In this document: positions 32,433 through 42,888 of the stretch, piece after piece
Position numbering within the stretch: position 1 is the stretch's first letter
How the letters are laid out: every line of letters begins with the position of its first letter
Origin: Phragmites australis
Taxonomy: Eukaryota; Streptophyta; Magnoliopsida; Poales; Poaceae
Reading direction: 5' to 3'
NCBI RefSeq assembly: GCF_958298935.1
Contig: NC_084923.1
Location: 29,666,501 to 29,730,500, forward strand
DNA: 64,000 nt
Notes under the pieces: model-generated
Seen by the model: only the letters and a program-made list of their open reading frames with translations
The model's database searches: none
Told to the model about the DNA's origin: nothing
Made by a program: the position numbers and the translations under genes

Positions 32433-34847
32433 TGTCACAGCCCAGAGTTTCTAAACACGTAATTAAGTGCTAATTAGCATCATTAGCATCATTTGTTTTT
32501 GTTTTGAGTAGTATAGACTTGCAATGTGGATTAAACCGAATTTGGTTAAACCAGGTTTAACAGATGCGTTGTAAAGCATCTCCCAAAACTTCCATGGAAC
32601 ATAGGGTTGGTGACAATTTTAGAAATTAGTAGATGCCAGGAGGAGAATATAAATGAATTTTCCCAAATTTTTGGGAAATGTTTAGAAGGCATAAAAATTG
32701 TCACAAGTTGGAAAAGATAGCATCTTTGAACAATTTTTATTCAAAATTGGCTCAAGCATTCTGGATCAAACTAGTTCAAATGGGTTGCTTATGAATTTTA
32801 GTTTCAAACAAAATTTGTTTTACCAATTTTGGACATTGGGAAGGCATTCAAATGGATGTCTAAAGTGGTGGGGATATTTTGCCGGCCGGTTACTGTTCAT
32901 GGCCCCACCTGTCATCCCCCTCGCACACACAGCTCTGTGCTCCCCCTTCTCCCGCTCTCACAGAGCAAGCGGTGGCCGCCCTTTTTGACTTCGGTGGCCA
33001 GGCCACGTCACCGGAAACCAGGACACGGCGCTGTGTCCTTATCCTCCCCTCCCTGCCTCTGCTTTCCCTCTCTCTTTCCCCTCTCGCGCGGCACCAGCGA
33101 GCACATAGAGCAGCGCAGCGCTGAGCAAAGCAGAGCCGCGGCCGCCGGCCAAAAACGCACGCCACCGGCGTGTTCCGCTGAGCCTGAGCAGGGTGGAGCA
33201 CCGAGGGAGGTCGCCAAGGCCCTCCTCTGATGTTTCCTCTCCTTCCCCGGCCGTTTCCCGCACGGATTGGAGCCGTCCGCGCTTTCTTCCCCAACGGCGG
33301 CAACCGAGCTCCGCCGTCCTCCGTCGACCCGCCGCATCCTCGCTTCTCCGGCCCAACCCGCTGCACGGTGAGCTTCCCCATGCTCCTGTATACCTTATGC
33401 GCGCGCCGTTTTCCCTCCGTCCTGTCGCCGGCGCGTGAGTCAGCGACGACCAGCTGCCGCCGCGCCACAGCTCTCGCCGCCGGCCGTGCCACCATCGAGC
33501 TCCTCGGCGTTGGGCCGCGCCATTTGGTCCACGCGCCCTCGTAGAAGCTATAGCCGCCCTCGTCTGAGTCTACTGCGCCACGGTTTCGCCGCCGGCGACG
33601 CCAACCTTGCCGTCGCCGTGCTAGTTTCACCCCTCGCCACCGCTCGCTGTGCTCCGGCCATTGCCGGCGTCAACGTGTGCCCCCACTGAGTGCACGTGCC
33701 TCCCCTGGTGGTGTTGCTGCCCTCCCCGGCTACCGGCGTGGCGCCGCTCGCCGCCGGCGGGCACGGCCCGAGCCGCTGGCCGTCTCAGCGCCTTTGGCGC
33801 CTGGCTGTTTTGACCCGGGGTCAAACAGCCGGCCCCACTGGTCAGTGGCTTGGGCTATATCGGTGCCGGTAGAAAAAGGCATGGGCCCATTTTAATATTA
33901 GAGAAAATCGGAAATTGCGAAATGAATATCTGTTGAGTTGATAAATCGGCTGAAATCTTGAAAAATGCATAGGAATTTATGTAGAGCTCCAAAATTCATG
34001 AAACCAATTTTGTTGGCTTTATTATGACATGATCTATCCATTAAAAATACCAGTGGCCATGAAATGTGTTCTGTGAATTATTGAATTAATGAAATATGTC
34101 TAGATTTTGATAATTCATAGTTAAAGTTTGGTATTTCCAAAATTGATGAATCCAATTTTGTTATTCTTGTTTTAATACCCCCTGTTCAGAAAAAATAATC
34201 ACCCACATGTTAGATGTTGTTACAATTCTATATAGGGTTAAGCTTAATTAGTCCTAGAAGTGTTCAAACGTTTAACAGTAATCCCGTTTAAGAAGAATCT
34301 TCGATGCTTTAGAACTCGTGCCCTAACGATTTGCACTGTTATCGCATTCTATGGAGCATCCTTCATTTCATAACATTCATATTCGTTACATTGCACGCGT
34401 TATTCTTTTAGGGAACTTCGACCCGGCATCATTTCATGGCATTCATGCATGCATTCATACTTGTTCATGTATTACGGGATTCTAACAGTATATCCGGCGA
34501 ATGCATTGTGCTCAAGTCAAGGAAAGGATAGACACAGGTTAACTGCACTAAGCCGTCTTTGATGCTGCAAACTTCAACGAGGACGACTTCGACCTGGAGT
34601 TGTTGTTCTAGGCTGGTGTGCCCCCAGTCAACTCCTGTGGAAGATGGTGGTCCTGTTGGCGCTGAAGACCTCTTTTCAGTTCTGCTGTGTTTTCTTTTAG
34701 ACCCTCGGGTCCTTTTGTAGTAAGTTAAGTATCGTTATAATAATGGCACTGTGAGGATGCACTGATGATGTAGCACATGTATGGAAACTTAATCCTGGCA
34801 TACATGTGTTGTGCCCGGTTTTGTTCCTTTAAAACTAGGTGTTACAT
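32433..34847 (+). mobile_element. 3' LTR of element P, chimeric
   Basis: Collinear with the 5' LTR from TGTCACAGCCCAG to about 34426 (ACCCGGC). Then come 87 bases (34426-34512) that match the gag leader at 27646-27732, then 335 bases (34513-34847) related to the end of LTR B and ending AGGTGTTACA. The 5' LTR sequence from 25390 to 26986 has no counterpart here. The GC-rich block has extra sequence relative to the 5' LTR near 33590-33650. Confidence 0.75.
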
Positions 34848-36260
34848 AGACCATAAGGTTAAGTTGAATTAAGAGAAAAACAGTTGACACATACACATGT
34901 GAGCATCTACATATCTCAAAAACATATGCTATCCTATCATGATATGATAAGAATAAATATAACCAACATAAGAACATGCTCTTCACAACATAGACATACA
35001 CGAGTCACTTCCCAACATACCATATATAACCGCATTCATTTGACATCGAAAACTCTACAATTGAGGCAGATGGACATTAGTCGTGCTTATGACCGAGAGC
35101 GCGGGAATTTGAATTGATTTTACACCTTGTAGGGGTATTTGTACCACATGACACAAGACCCTGCGACTCATGCAACCGATCAAATTGCAAGAGTGGGTAC
35201 CCGTGATGACCTTTCCCAATTAAGCTCTGACCATTTGGAGCATGTGCCTCTCGGTACAAAGGCCACTTAGGTCCACTTCTAGGTAACCTCAAGTGCCTCT
35301 ACAAGCAGTAGACCCTTACACCATAGACGTTCAAGCCAAAGGGTTGCAACTACAAAAGTTATTCGGCTCATCTTTACCATATTCTGATATGTGAAAAGTA
35401 TGAATGTGCTTAAACCAATGACAAACAACGATCGGTGCTTAAACGATGCAAACGATCTATGGCACGTAGGCCCCTCTTCTAACATGCCCCTAACACCACC
35501 CATATCTCGGCTCATTCTCACAACTCATTAACCCTTGAAGATTAAATTTAGTGAGACATAAATAAAACCTAAAGCTCACGAATGATGGATGAACCATTGT
35601 TTGACTTCTACCGATGATCTAAGCATTGGTAAGCACAATGATTTTATTTTAAGTTGAACAATTATATGATAACAATCCGGGACACACCAGGTTACAATGA
35701 ATCAAGAGATAAACAATGTCAAGGTAGAGACAATGCAACAAATAGGATCTACCCACAAACCCCGACATTAACTCGCTAAACATGTATGACATACATATAG
35801 CGATAACTTATCAAAATTAAATAGCACATAGATCCAAAGTAAGGGTGAAATATACATATATGCTTGCCTTGGTTCTCAACATCACAATCAATAGCAATAA
35901 TCTATGGATCACCCCTGATCACACTTGCGTTGCTCTATGGCTCTTTATTCTTTAAAGAAAGAACGCGTGCAATATGATGAGTTGAATGAATGAAGTGCAC
36001 TAAGGAAGGAACATGATAGAACAATAATTATGTGAAGCAATGGACACAAGCTCATGGTATAAAAGAATAAGCAAGGTGATGTCCCAAAAAGAATAAACAA
36101 AATAAAAGATGCACATTTAAAAGATGTTGACATTAAGACAACATCTAACATGCCATTAACTATTTTTAGTAGATAGAGGTGCAATAACAAAGATTTTTAG
36201 AAGTGGTCTCACGCCTAAATTATTTTATTAATTTCTGTGGAAATTTTAGAAGTTAGCAAT
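34848..36260 (-). mobile_element. Remnant of another Tekay-like LTR (LTR D)
   Basis: Non-coding and AT-rich, but at 35073-35150 it carries the conserved LTR box (gaccgagagcgcgg ... tttacaccttgtaggggt) in the orientation of a minus-strand LTR. It ends near 36260 with GCAATGTGAGA, a decayed LTR start. No frame or exon-like block was recognised. Confidence 0.45.
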
Positions 36261-36518
36261 GTGAGACCAACTATGTGCTAAAAACCATGATCCACACTAC
36301 TCTAACATTCTAGCCAATATTTTTCCTAGAAATTACACTATTTATCAACATTAATGGGACTGCATTTACCATTTTTGGACCAACCTTGAATTAATAGTGA
36401 TTTAATCAAAATTTAACATAATTAAATCAATATAATAATTAAATAAAATTACTATTGGAACCTAAGTCCCCAGACAAGGAAGGCATTCGATCTAGAGGGA
36501 AAGCCGAAGGCTTCGAAG
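36261..36518. other. AT-rich spacer, nothing recognised
   Basis: AT-rich sequence without frames. The last 30 bases (from about 36487) match the purine-rich sequence before the right LTR copy of the next element (42260-42289). Confidence 0.4.
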
Positions 36519-37050
36519 TGTGACACGTATCAGAGGGTGATATAATCTTAATTCCTCCGCCACCTCAGTTACAGTGCTAGCCTATTTATATCCTGTACTC
36601 AACCACTCAACACTAGAATTTACAGTTTCGCCCCCCAACTGCCACATTCCCGGCATATTCGGGGTATTATGGTTCCATCAAGTACATCAGCACATTTACA
36701 ACTATACCCTGAGTGGCTACACAGGCTTCGACGCCCACCAGGAACCTTCGGCCAGCCTCGGTGCTGGACCCCGAGTCACTCTTCGGTCTGCATCTGAAGG
36801 TTCGCCAGAGTCTTCGCCTATTCTGATCCCCGGCGCCGCGGGTCGACCTTCGATCTCCGACCGAAGGCTCGCTAGAGCCTTCGCCTATGTTGACAGTTGG
36901 CATCTCAGATCGACCTTCAGCCTCCGACCAAAGGCCCGCCAAAGCCTTCGCCTGCACTTCATGAAACACAACTGCAATATTCATCAGCGCTCAACCACCG
37001 GCGGACTTCGACTCGCCATCCGAAGGGGTACGGGAGATCATCCCCTAACA
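36519..37050 (+). mobile_element. Left LTR of the non-autonomous element
   Basis: TG...CA ends (TGTGACACG ... CCTAACA), a TATTTATA-like box at 36583 and polyadenylation-type AT stretches. The first 165 bases align with 42290-42450. The frame at 36574-37068 crosses the LTR end and is not a gene. Confidence 0.6.
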
Positions 37051-37512
37051 GTAGCCCCCTATAGGTAAGGTTCATCTTCGAAGGGCCGAGCCTATAAATT
37101 GGATGATATAGCTCAACGCCGTCCCCTTCGGCCCGTCAAAGGACCCCGGGGGCTAGTTTAAATTTTTAGCAGATTGCCCCCTCATGTTTTTCATTGTGAC
37201 TATTACTATTTTTATTTTTTGTTTGTATTTTTGTGTTGGTATGACCGTTCTGCCCCTACACAACCATCGGATCGAGGACGTTAAATGTCTTCGCTTCATG
37301 CCAAAATGTCTTTTACGGCTACGGTTCAACTTCTGACATATCTTGTTTTAACCGTCGTTACCCCCTATTTTTACCACTTTAAATATGCTCCACGCGGTGG
37401 CTCAATTTTTATCGCTTGAACTCATTGAAGCCGCAGCTCTCGTACGAAGGTTTTCTTTCTGAAGTCTCTCGCAATCTCTCAGAGTCACTTTTCTTTCGGA
37501 AGCTCAGCGCGA

Positions 37513-38596
37513 ATGGCTCCGAAGGGCAAGGCAAACCGTCTGAAGACCTATTGGATTGGACAATCTAAGGTGGACGACGAGGTCCCAATTGGGCTGGTAA
37601 GGGAGGGTTTTATAGTGATGTCTCGAAGGTTAGGCTCCCGTGGAGCCATGATACTCCGGAGCCCGAAGATGACGAAGCCATCATCTTTGTCGACTACTTC
37701 CGAGCAGGGCTTTGCTTTCCTTGCGATGAGATGGTCTTGAAAGTTTTGAAATTGTTTGAAGTCTACCTGCATCAGTTAACACCAAAGGCCATTGTTTGGC
37801 TTGGCATTTTGGCCTGGGCAGCCCGTTATGAAGGAGTGAAGGCGTCAGCCATGGCCTTTGCCATAGCCCACAGGCTTCACCATCAGCCGAAACCGGTCTT
37901 CGCTCGGAGTGTGCAAAGTGAAGCCCACTATGGATGCTTGAACTTTAGTTACCGTGCTGGCCTAACCACGCAAGTCACGGTGTACAAAAATAAATGGCCG
38001 AAGGACTGGACACAATGCTGGTTCTACCACAAGGTGGACCGAGAAGAGTTTCTTGTGTACAAGTGTAAAGAAGTGAAGGGGAACCGCACCCCTGATGTGT
38101 AGCTGAAGGCCTCTCAAAGGCCAGCACTTGAGGCCTTCGCCAGGTGTGCGAAGTACCTATCAATGCGCGATCTTGTAGAAGAGTTCATGACATCTGGAGT
38201 ATGGCCCCTCAACTGGGAGTGGACCATCCCAGAATTTGGTGACAAAGGGCCAGAGGGGCTCTGCCGCCCTCATCCTACTCTCCAAGGTTTCACAGGTATT
38301 CTTTTATCACATTCCTAAATGCACCTTGGCTGTTATTTGCTTACACTTCTTGCTTTGTGGCAGACCTAACGGTAGCCAAAGTGGAGGCTAAGGCCATGAT
38401 GCTGCTCAGGAAGTTCACCCAGGGTGAAGCCCAGCTATGCACTGACCAAGGTCTCGGCAGGCGGCTCAACCGGATTTTCGAGTTTCGAGATCTTGCCTAT
38501 AAGGACAGACTGAAAGTGACCATGCCCTTACCGGGTCAAAGCGGAGAGGGCTCCCCCACCGTCGATATCTTTGGAGAACCTGCCACTGGCAGCTAG
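37513..38596 (+). pseudogene. Gypsy-type-transposon domain protein (Transposase_28-like), broken
   Basis: The ATG at 37513 begins MAPKGKANRLKTYW. A shift near 37625 moves to the frame with PEPEDDEAIIFVDYFRAGLCFPCDEMVLKVLKLFEVYLHQLTPKAIVWLGILAW. This fits the plant 'putative gypsy type transposon' domain (Pfam Transposase_28), which is found in Gag-like proteins of Tat-related elements. The frame stops at 38099 (TAG, probably former Gln) and continues to 38295, where a GT donor (ACAG|GTATTC) and a CAG acceptor at 38361-38363 bound a 68-base intron; joining restores one frame (FTDLTVAKVEAK). The second exon reads to a TAG at 38594. The protein is rich in Trp, Lys and Glu and has no transmembrane segment. 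The biochemical role is unknown. Assignment is good at domain level. Confidence 0.65.
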
Positions 38597-39950
38597 AGGA
38601 AGCAAAGAAATGCAAACTCTTCATCTTACTCTTCGTCTTCCGTTGGCAGCCAGGGGAAACTGAGGTCAAAGGAGCCAAGAATGTTGAGGCGGTAGCGGAC
38701 TCATCATCTTCCTCTTCATCTTCGAGTTCCTCCTCTAATGACAAGTCATTCGGTGGCCACAGATCCACAGAGACCGAAGAGGAGACTTTGCCGCCCATGC
38801 CCCGTCGTGGCGGAAAGGGGCTTATGAGTCACAGCGGCTTACTCGACACGAAGGCTATTGAAGTCAAAGCCTTCAAGATTTCATCATTTTAGCCAAGCTC
38901 GGGGGAGGTCAATGATGCGAAGAAGATTTTTAGCACCTTCGTTCTACCCTAGCTTGAGATTTCTCTCGCGTGAAAGCCCGCTACTGAGCTCATCGACGCT
39001 TTCGACGTGGCCATTGCGAAGGTATTTGTATATATTTTATTATGTTTATTTATTTATGATTGTCCTACATCGTTTCCTTGGATATTCATTCTCATACCCG
39101 TGCGCTATCTCAGAGCGCTCAGCACAAGCCGGCGGAGAATTTTGATGCCCGCGCAAGAAATGCAGAGGCACAAAGGGACATGTTTTAGGTCCGGACAGAG
39201 AAGGCTGAAGCCCAACAAGGGAGTTCACACAAGGAGTGACGGAGGCTGATCTGTGCTTACAGCAGCTTGAAAAAGAAGTGAGCTCCCTTCGCTTAGGCAA
39301 ACAGAGCGTAGAGGAAGAGGTCACATGCCTTCGGCAGAATCTAATGGCGTCCGAAGCTCAAGTTTCTGAGCTGCAAGCCCTCTGCACCGATGAAAAAGCT
39401 AAAACGCGGCGAAGGTGATATCTGAGGATGCCCTCACTGTGCTTGAAGAATTGAAGCTGAAGGCCATTGCAGCCTGCAAAGCCATTATCAATACCTTTGA
39501 TGGAATCGGTGCTTCGCCCTGCCTCCAACGCTTGACCTTGTCGGGCTGGGTGGACTTATTGGATGGATCAGCAAAACCAGCGGAAGGCTTTTGCCTGCGG
39601 CCCAGTTGTACGGTGACTTCTACGCCATAGTCTCAGCCAGGAGTTTAGTGTAGTCAATTGAGATGACTGGCTATGACAATCACATTACGCTTCAAAAACC
39701 CACCTTCTGCTACCCATCAGATATGTCAACTTTGGCCATGTCGAGGGCATCGAAGGCTAGTACGCGGTCATTCACTACCAATTATTGGTGAAAACACGGC
39801 TGCGAGCTCGCCCTCCAGGAGGCGAAAATCAATCGCCAGTAAGTTCGTGTTTTTGCTGTTTTTTTTGTTTTTTAGAGGGTTGGGGTTTTCGCCATCTGCG
39901 CATTTATTGAACCTTTTTGCTATAGGCAAAAGTGAAGGAGGACCCTTCGA
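38597..39950 (+). pseudogene. C-terminal part of the same protein: acidic linker, coiled coil, terminal domain
   Basis: After the stop come Ser/Asp/Glu-rich stretches (38600-38780). A heptad-type coiled coil follows at 39236-39418 (LCLQQLEKEVSSLRLGKQSVEEEV), then DALTVLEELKLKAIAACKAI. A further block at about 39605-39840 (YGDFYAIVSARSLV, SIEMTGYDNHITLQKPTF, NYWWKHGCELALQEAK) holds TAG and TGA stops at positions where Gln and Trp would fit. A second intron may lie near 39842-39925, ended by CTATAG. The succession acidic linker, coiled coil, terminal domain is usual for proteins with the Transposase_28 domain. Multiple stops and shifts; non-functional. Confidence 0.5.
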
Positions 39951-40803
39951 CTAAGGTGACGATCGCGGCGGCCGAAGAACCCGAGAAGGTGTGAAGAAAA
40001 AGCGCAAAGTGTCATGTTGGGTTTTGAACATTTTGTTATCGACTGAAGCATTCTGTAATATATACAATTTGTTTGTTGTTAAATATTTTGACTATCTTCG
40101 CTCCCTGCACAGGTCCTCCCTTCGAACACTACGCAGGTAGCTGAAGATACTGTTCCCATCACTATGACGCGGGATCATTTTTTCATGTCTTGGTCTTGCT
40201 GGGACTCCTTCCATCGCCGCCACCCAGCTATTGATTTCGTCAGGTACTGGAGGGCGAGGTGTAGGGCTTATGATGTGATGAATGCCAAATCCAAAGCATT
40301 TTGGAAGTCTTTTAGCCCTTCAGTTTTAGAGACCCGTAGGGCTGAGCATGAGTCCTGTGGATTGCGCGCGGAGACGTTGAGCCTCCGCATATTCTCGTCG
40401 ACTCGAAGCCCAAGCCGGAAGACGATAACTGTGGGTTCCTGCCCCACCAGTTTCAATTTTTTTACCGCCGAGGGCCTTCTACATAAATAGTGCGACATAT
40501 CAAAGGCGGGAGCACTTCGCTTGTAATCTTCGTCTATCACTTCTTCATCTTCTTACATTGGATCCCCATTGGATCCAGCATTGCCTTTCCATGCCAGTCA
40601 AGGCATAGCTTTTCAATTTGGCTTTAGCCGATGGTATAAGTATTTGTTGATCCTGATGTTGATGATTTTACACAATAAAGAATGTTGAGATGATTATTAT
40701 GTTTTGTTATTATATTGTGCTTATCGAGTTGGTCCTTATTGATTTGGACCTTCGGCAGCACTAAAGTGTGATCTTGACAACGCCACCCCCTCCCCCCGCC
40801 TTT

Positions 40804-40975
40804 GAAGCCGTAGGGACCTTCGGTAGCAACGTACGCGAAGCATCATTCAGAGAACGCCGCCCCCCCCCCCCCCCGACCTTGAAGCCGTAGGGACCTTCGG
40901 CAGTAACGCAAGCGAAACATCATTCCGAGAATGCCGTTCCCCCTAACCTTGAAGCCACAGGGACCTTCAACAGTA
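40804..40975 (+). repeat. Three copies of a 70-77 bp repeat
   Basis: The phrase 'gaagccgtagggacctt' recurs at 40804, 40881 and 40951, with intervening 'gaacgccg' and a run of 15 C (40860-40874). Confidence 0.75.
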
Positions 40976-41204
40976 GGGACTTTGCTCTTAATGGCCCGGT
41001 AGTGCATATCTTGGTTTCACGTTGTAATTGCTATTGATCATAAACGCTATCGTGAATTTTGTAGCGATGGTTATCCAGGCTTCGACTTTTATTTTGTCAA
41101 ATTTTCATTTTTTTCCTCTAGACTTCCCATATTTTGATTTTAACATTGTGCTTCTTCGTTCAATTTCCCTTTTTGTTGTTTTTATTCTTCTTGTTTGTTT
41201 CTCA

Positions 41205-42006
41205 AGGTATCTTGTGCCTTCGGCATGGTGTAGGCGCTCGCAGCCTTTTTTTTGGTGCAGGGGTAGGCACTCTTAGCCCCCAACTTCTAGCTGAGAGGTG
41301 CGCTGCCTTCTGAGGTCGAGCAGCATTTCAGCTTTTTTTTCTTCTGAAGGTATGTTTTTCCTTCAGTGTGGGGGCAGGCACTCTTAGCCCACGACTTAGC
41401 CGAGAGGTGTGCCGCCTTCTTTGAGGTCGAGCAGCACTTCAGCTTTTTTTTCTTTCGAAGGTTTTTTCTCCTTTGGTGTGGGGGCAGGAAATCTTAGCCC
41501 CCGACTTAGCTGATAGGTGCGCCGCCTTCTTTGAGGTTGACCAGCACTTTGGCTTTTTTCTTTCGAATGTTTGTTTCTCTTTCGGTGCGGGGGCAGACAT
41601 TCTTAGCCCCCGTGTTAGCTGAGAGGTGCACCACGTTCTTTGCGATCGAGCAACACTTTGGCTTTTTTCTTCCGAATGTTTGTTTCTCCTTCGATGTGAG
41701 GGCAGGCACTTTTAGCCCCCGACTTAGACGAGAGGTGTGCCACCTTCTTTGAGGTTGAGCAACACTTTGGCTTTTTTCTTCCGAAGGTTTGTTTCTCCTT
41801 CGGTGCGGGGGTAGACACTCTTAGCCCCCAACTTAGCCAAGAGGTGTGCCGCCTTCTTTGAGGTCAAGTAACACTTTGGCTTTTTTTTTCTTTCAGAGGT
41901 TTGTTTCTCCTTCGGTGGGGGGGCACACACTCGTAGCCCCCAACTTAGCCGAGAGGTGCGCTGCCTTCTTTGAGGTCGAGCAACACTTCAACTTTTTTCT
42001 TTCGTT
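41205..42006 (+). repeat. Seven tandem copies of an approximately 110-bp unit
   Basis: The anchor 'cttagcccc' recurs at about 41271, 41381, 41491, 41601, 41711, 41819 and 41931, with spacings of 108-112 bases. Each unit has 'gagaggtgcgccgccttctttgaggtcgagcagcactt', then a T-run and 'gtttctccttcggtgcggggg'. Frames on the minus strand repeat with the unit and are not genes. A run of 16 C follows at 42007-42022. Confidence 0.92.
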
Positions 42007-42289
42007 CCCCCCCCCCCCCCCCTTTTTTAAGGATTAGACATTCATGTGTAACTCGATCATAATTACTTTTCCATAGAGGTGAGGATGCTACAGAAAGAAA
42101 TTCTTTAAAATGTGGACAACTTCGAAGCAACCCATGATCGAAGTTTTGCTGCGGGTTTGCACCCGTCCAAAGTCGAAGGGTAAGATGTCTTTCTTTGACA
42201 TTCATACCTCGACTTTTATGGTGAGTTCTCGGCGTGCTTCTTGTCGATTGGTGTGCTTCGATCTGGAGGGGAAGCCGAAGGCTTCGAAG

Positions 42290-42450
42290 TGTGACACGTA
42301 TCAGAGGGTGAAATAATCTTAATTTCTCTATCACCTCAGTTACAGTGCTAACCTATTTATAGCCCGTATTCAACCACTCCACTCTAAGATTTACAGTTTA
42401 CCTCCAACTGTCATATTTCCGGTATATTCGGGGGTATTATGGTACTATCG
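42290..42450 (+). mobile_element. Truncated right LTR of the non-autonomous element
   Basis: Matches 36519-36680 and then ends abruptly at about 42450, next to the segment carrying the ORF at 42502. It is preceded by a purine-rich stretch (42262-42279) that would be the PPT. Confidence 0.6.
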
Positions 42451-42501
42451 TGACTCGTTGACTATGTCGATTTCTATTTATATTATATTTTTAAATTAAA
42501 T

Positions 42502-42888
42502 ATGAAAGTGCGTATTTTTCCAATATTTACGGCTTGCAAACCGCCAAGAATTGACTGCCTCGAGAAGCTACCGGAGGTCAAGAAGAAGTTCCGGTCTTTC
42601 GGCCCAGCCGTCGGCGCCAAGAAGGCGCTGTCAGGCTTCCAGCAGGAGCTCACGCAGCTCGCGTCCGAGCTCACCGGCGAGCACCTCTCCGACATGTTCG
42701 CGGACGCTGTCCGCTTTATGACTGCCGGCGACGCGAGCCGGTACGCGCGTGACGCGGCCACAAAGTTCATTAACGCGGTGCGGGAAGCGCTGCGCGCTGG
42801 CGCGGACTCGGCGGGGTTAGTGGAGATGCGCGATGGAATAGCGAGGACGCTTGATTCGGTGTGGCACTACCTGACACCTTCGCAGTGA
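42502..42888 (+). CDS. Unrecognised GC-rich ORF, possible 3' exon of a host gene
   Basis: 128 codons from ATG to TGA (42886-42888). The AT-rich first 15 codons differ sharply from the rest, so the real coding start or exon border may be near 42540-42560. From there codon use is GC-rich at third positions, as in many grass genes and unlike all neighbours. The protein is helical and soluble-looking: LPEVKKKFRSFGPAVGAKKAL, then alternating Ala/Leu/Glu helices (ELTQLASELTGEHLSDMFADAVRF, AATKFINAVREALRAGAD) and a C-terminal HYLTPSQ. I do not recognise the family. There is no signal peptide, membrane segment or retroelement motif. It begins directly after the truncated LTR, which suggests a host gene cut by that element or by a deletion. 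The downstream 150 bases look like a 3' UTR (TTTGTAATTG, TGTATATGTAATC). Confidence 0.55.
   Translation: MKVRIFPIFTACKPPRIDCLEKLPEVKKKFRSFGPAVGAKKALSGFQQELTQLASELTGEHLSDMFADAVRFMTAGDASRYARDAATKFINAVREALRAGADSAGLVEMRDGIARTLDSVWHYLTPSQ

Larger units (their letters stand above)
23481..34847 (+). mobile_element. Nearly complete Tekay/Del-like gypsy element (element P)
   Basis: 5' LTR 23481 to about 26986, PBS 27003, leader with hairpin array, gag-pol 27775-32234, PPT 32420-32430, 3' LTR 32433-34847. The first 1.9 kb of both LTRs are nearly identical apart from small indels in the GC-rich block. No matching 5-bp target duplication is seen (AATAA before, TAGAC after), in line with the chimeric 3' end. 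Confidence 0.85.
36519..42450 (+). mobile_element. Non-autonomous LTR retrotransposon, right LTR truncated
   Basis: Direct repeats starting TGTGACACGTATCAG lie at 36519 and 42290. The left copy runs about 530 bp to CCCTAACA at 37050. The right copy breaks off near 42450. Between them is one gag-like/accessory reading frame with an intron and no protease, RT or integrase, so the element depends on a helper. The internal 3' part consists of tandem repeats (40804-42005). The sequence is rich in CTTCGG/CGAAGG. Confidence 0.65.

Noticed and set aside
23476..34852. Target duplication for element P
   Set aside because: AATAA before and TAGAC after do not match. The 3' end is chimeric.
36574..37068. 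164-codon frame across the left LTR of the non-autonomous element
   Set aside because: Crosses the LTR end, has no homologue I recognise, and the truncated right copy is not conserved in frame.
41506..41930. Overlapping minus-strand frames with repeated KKPKC motifs
   Set aside because: They repeat with the 110-bp tandem unit and have no start or domain of their own.
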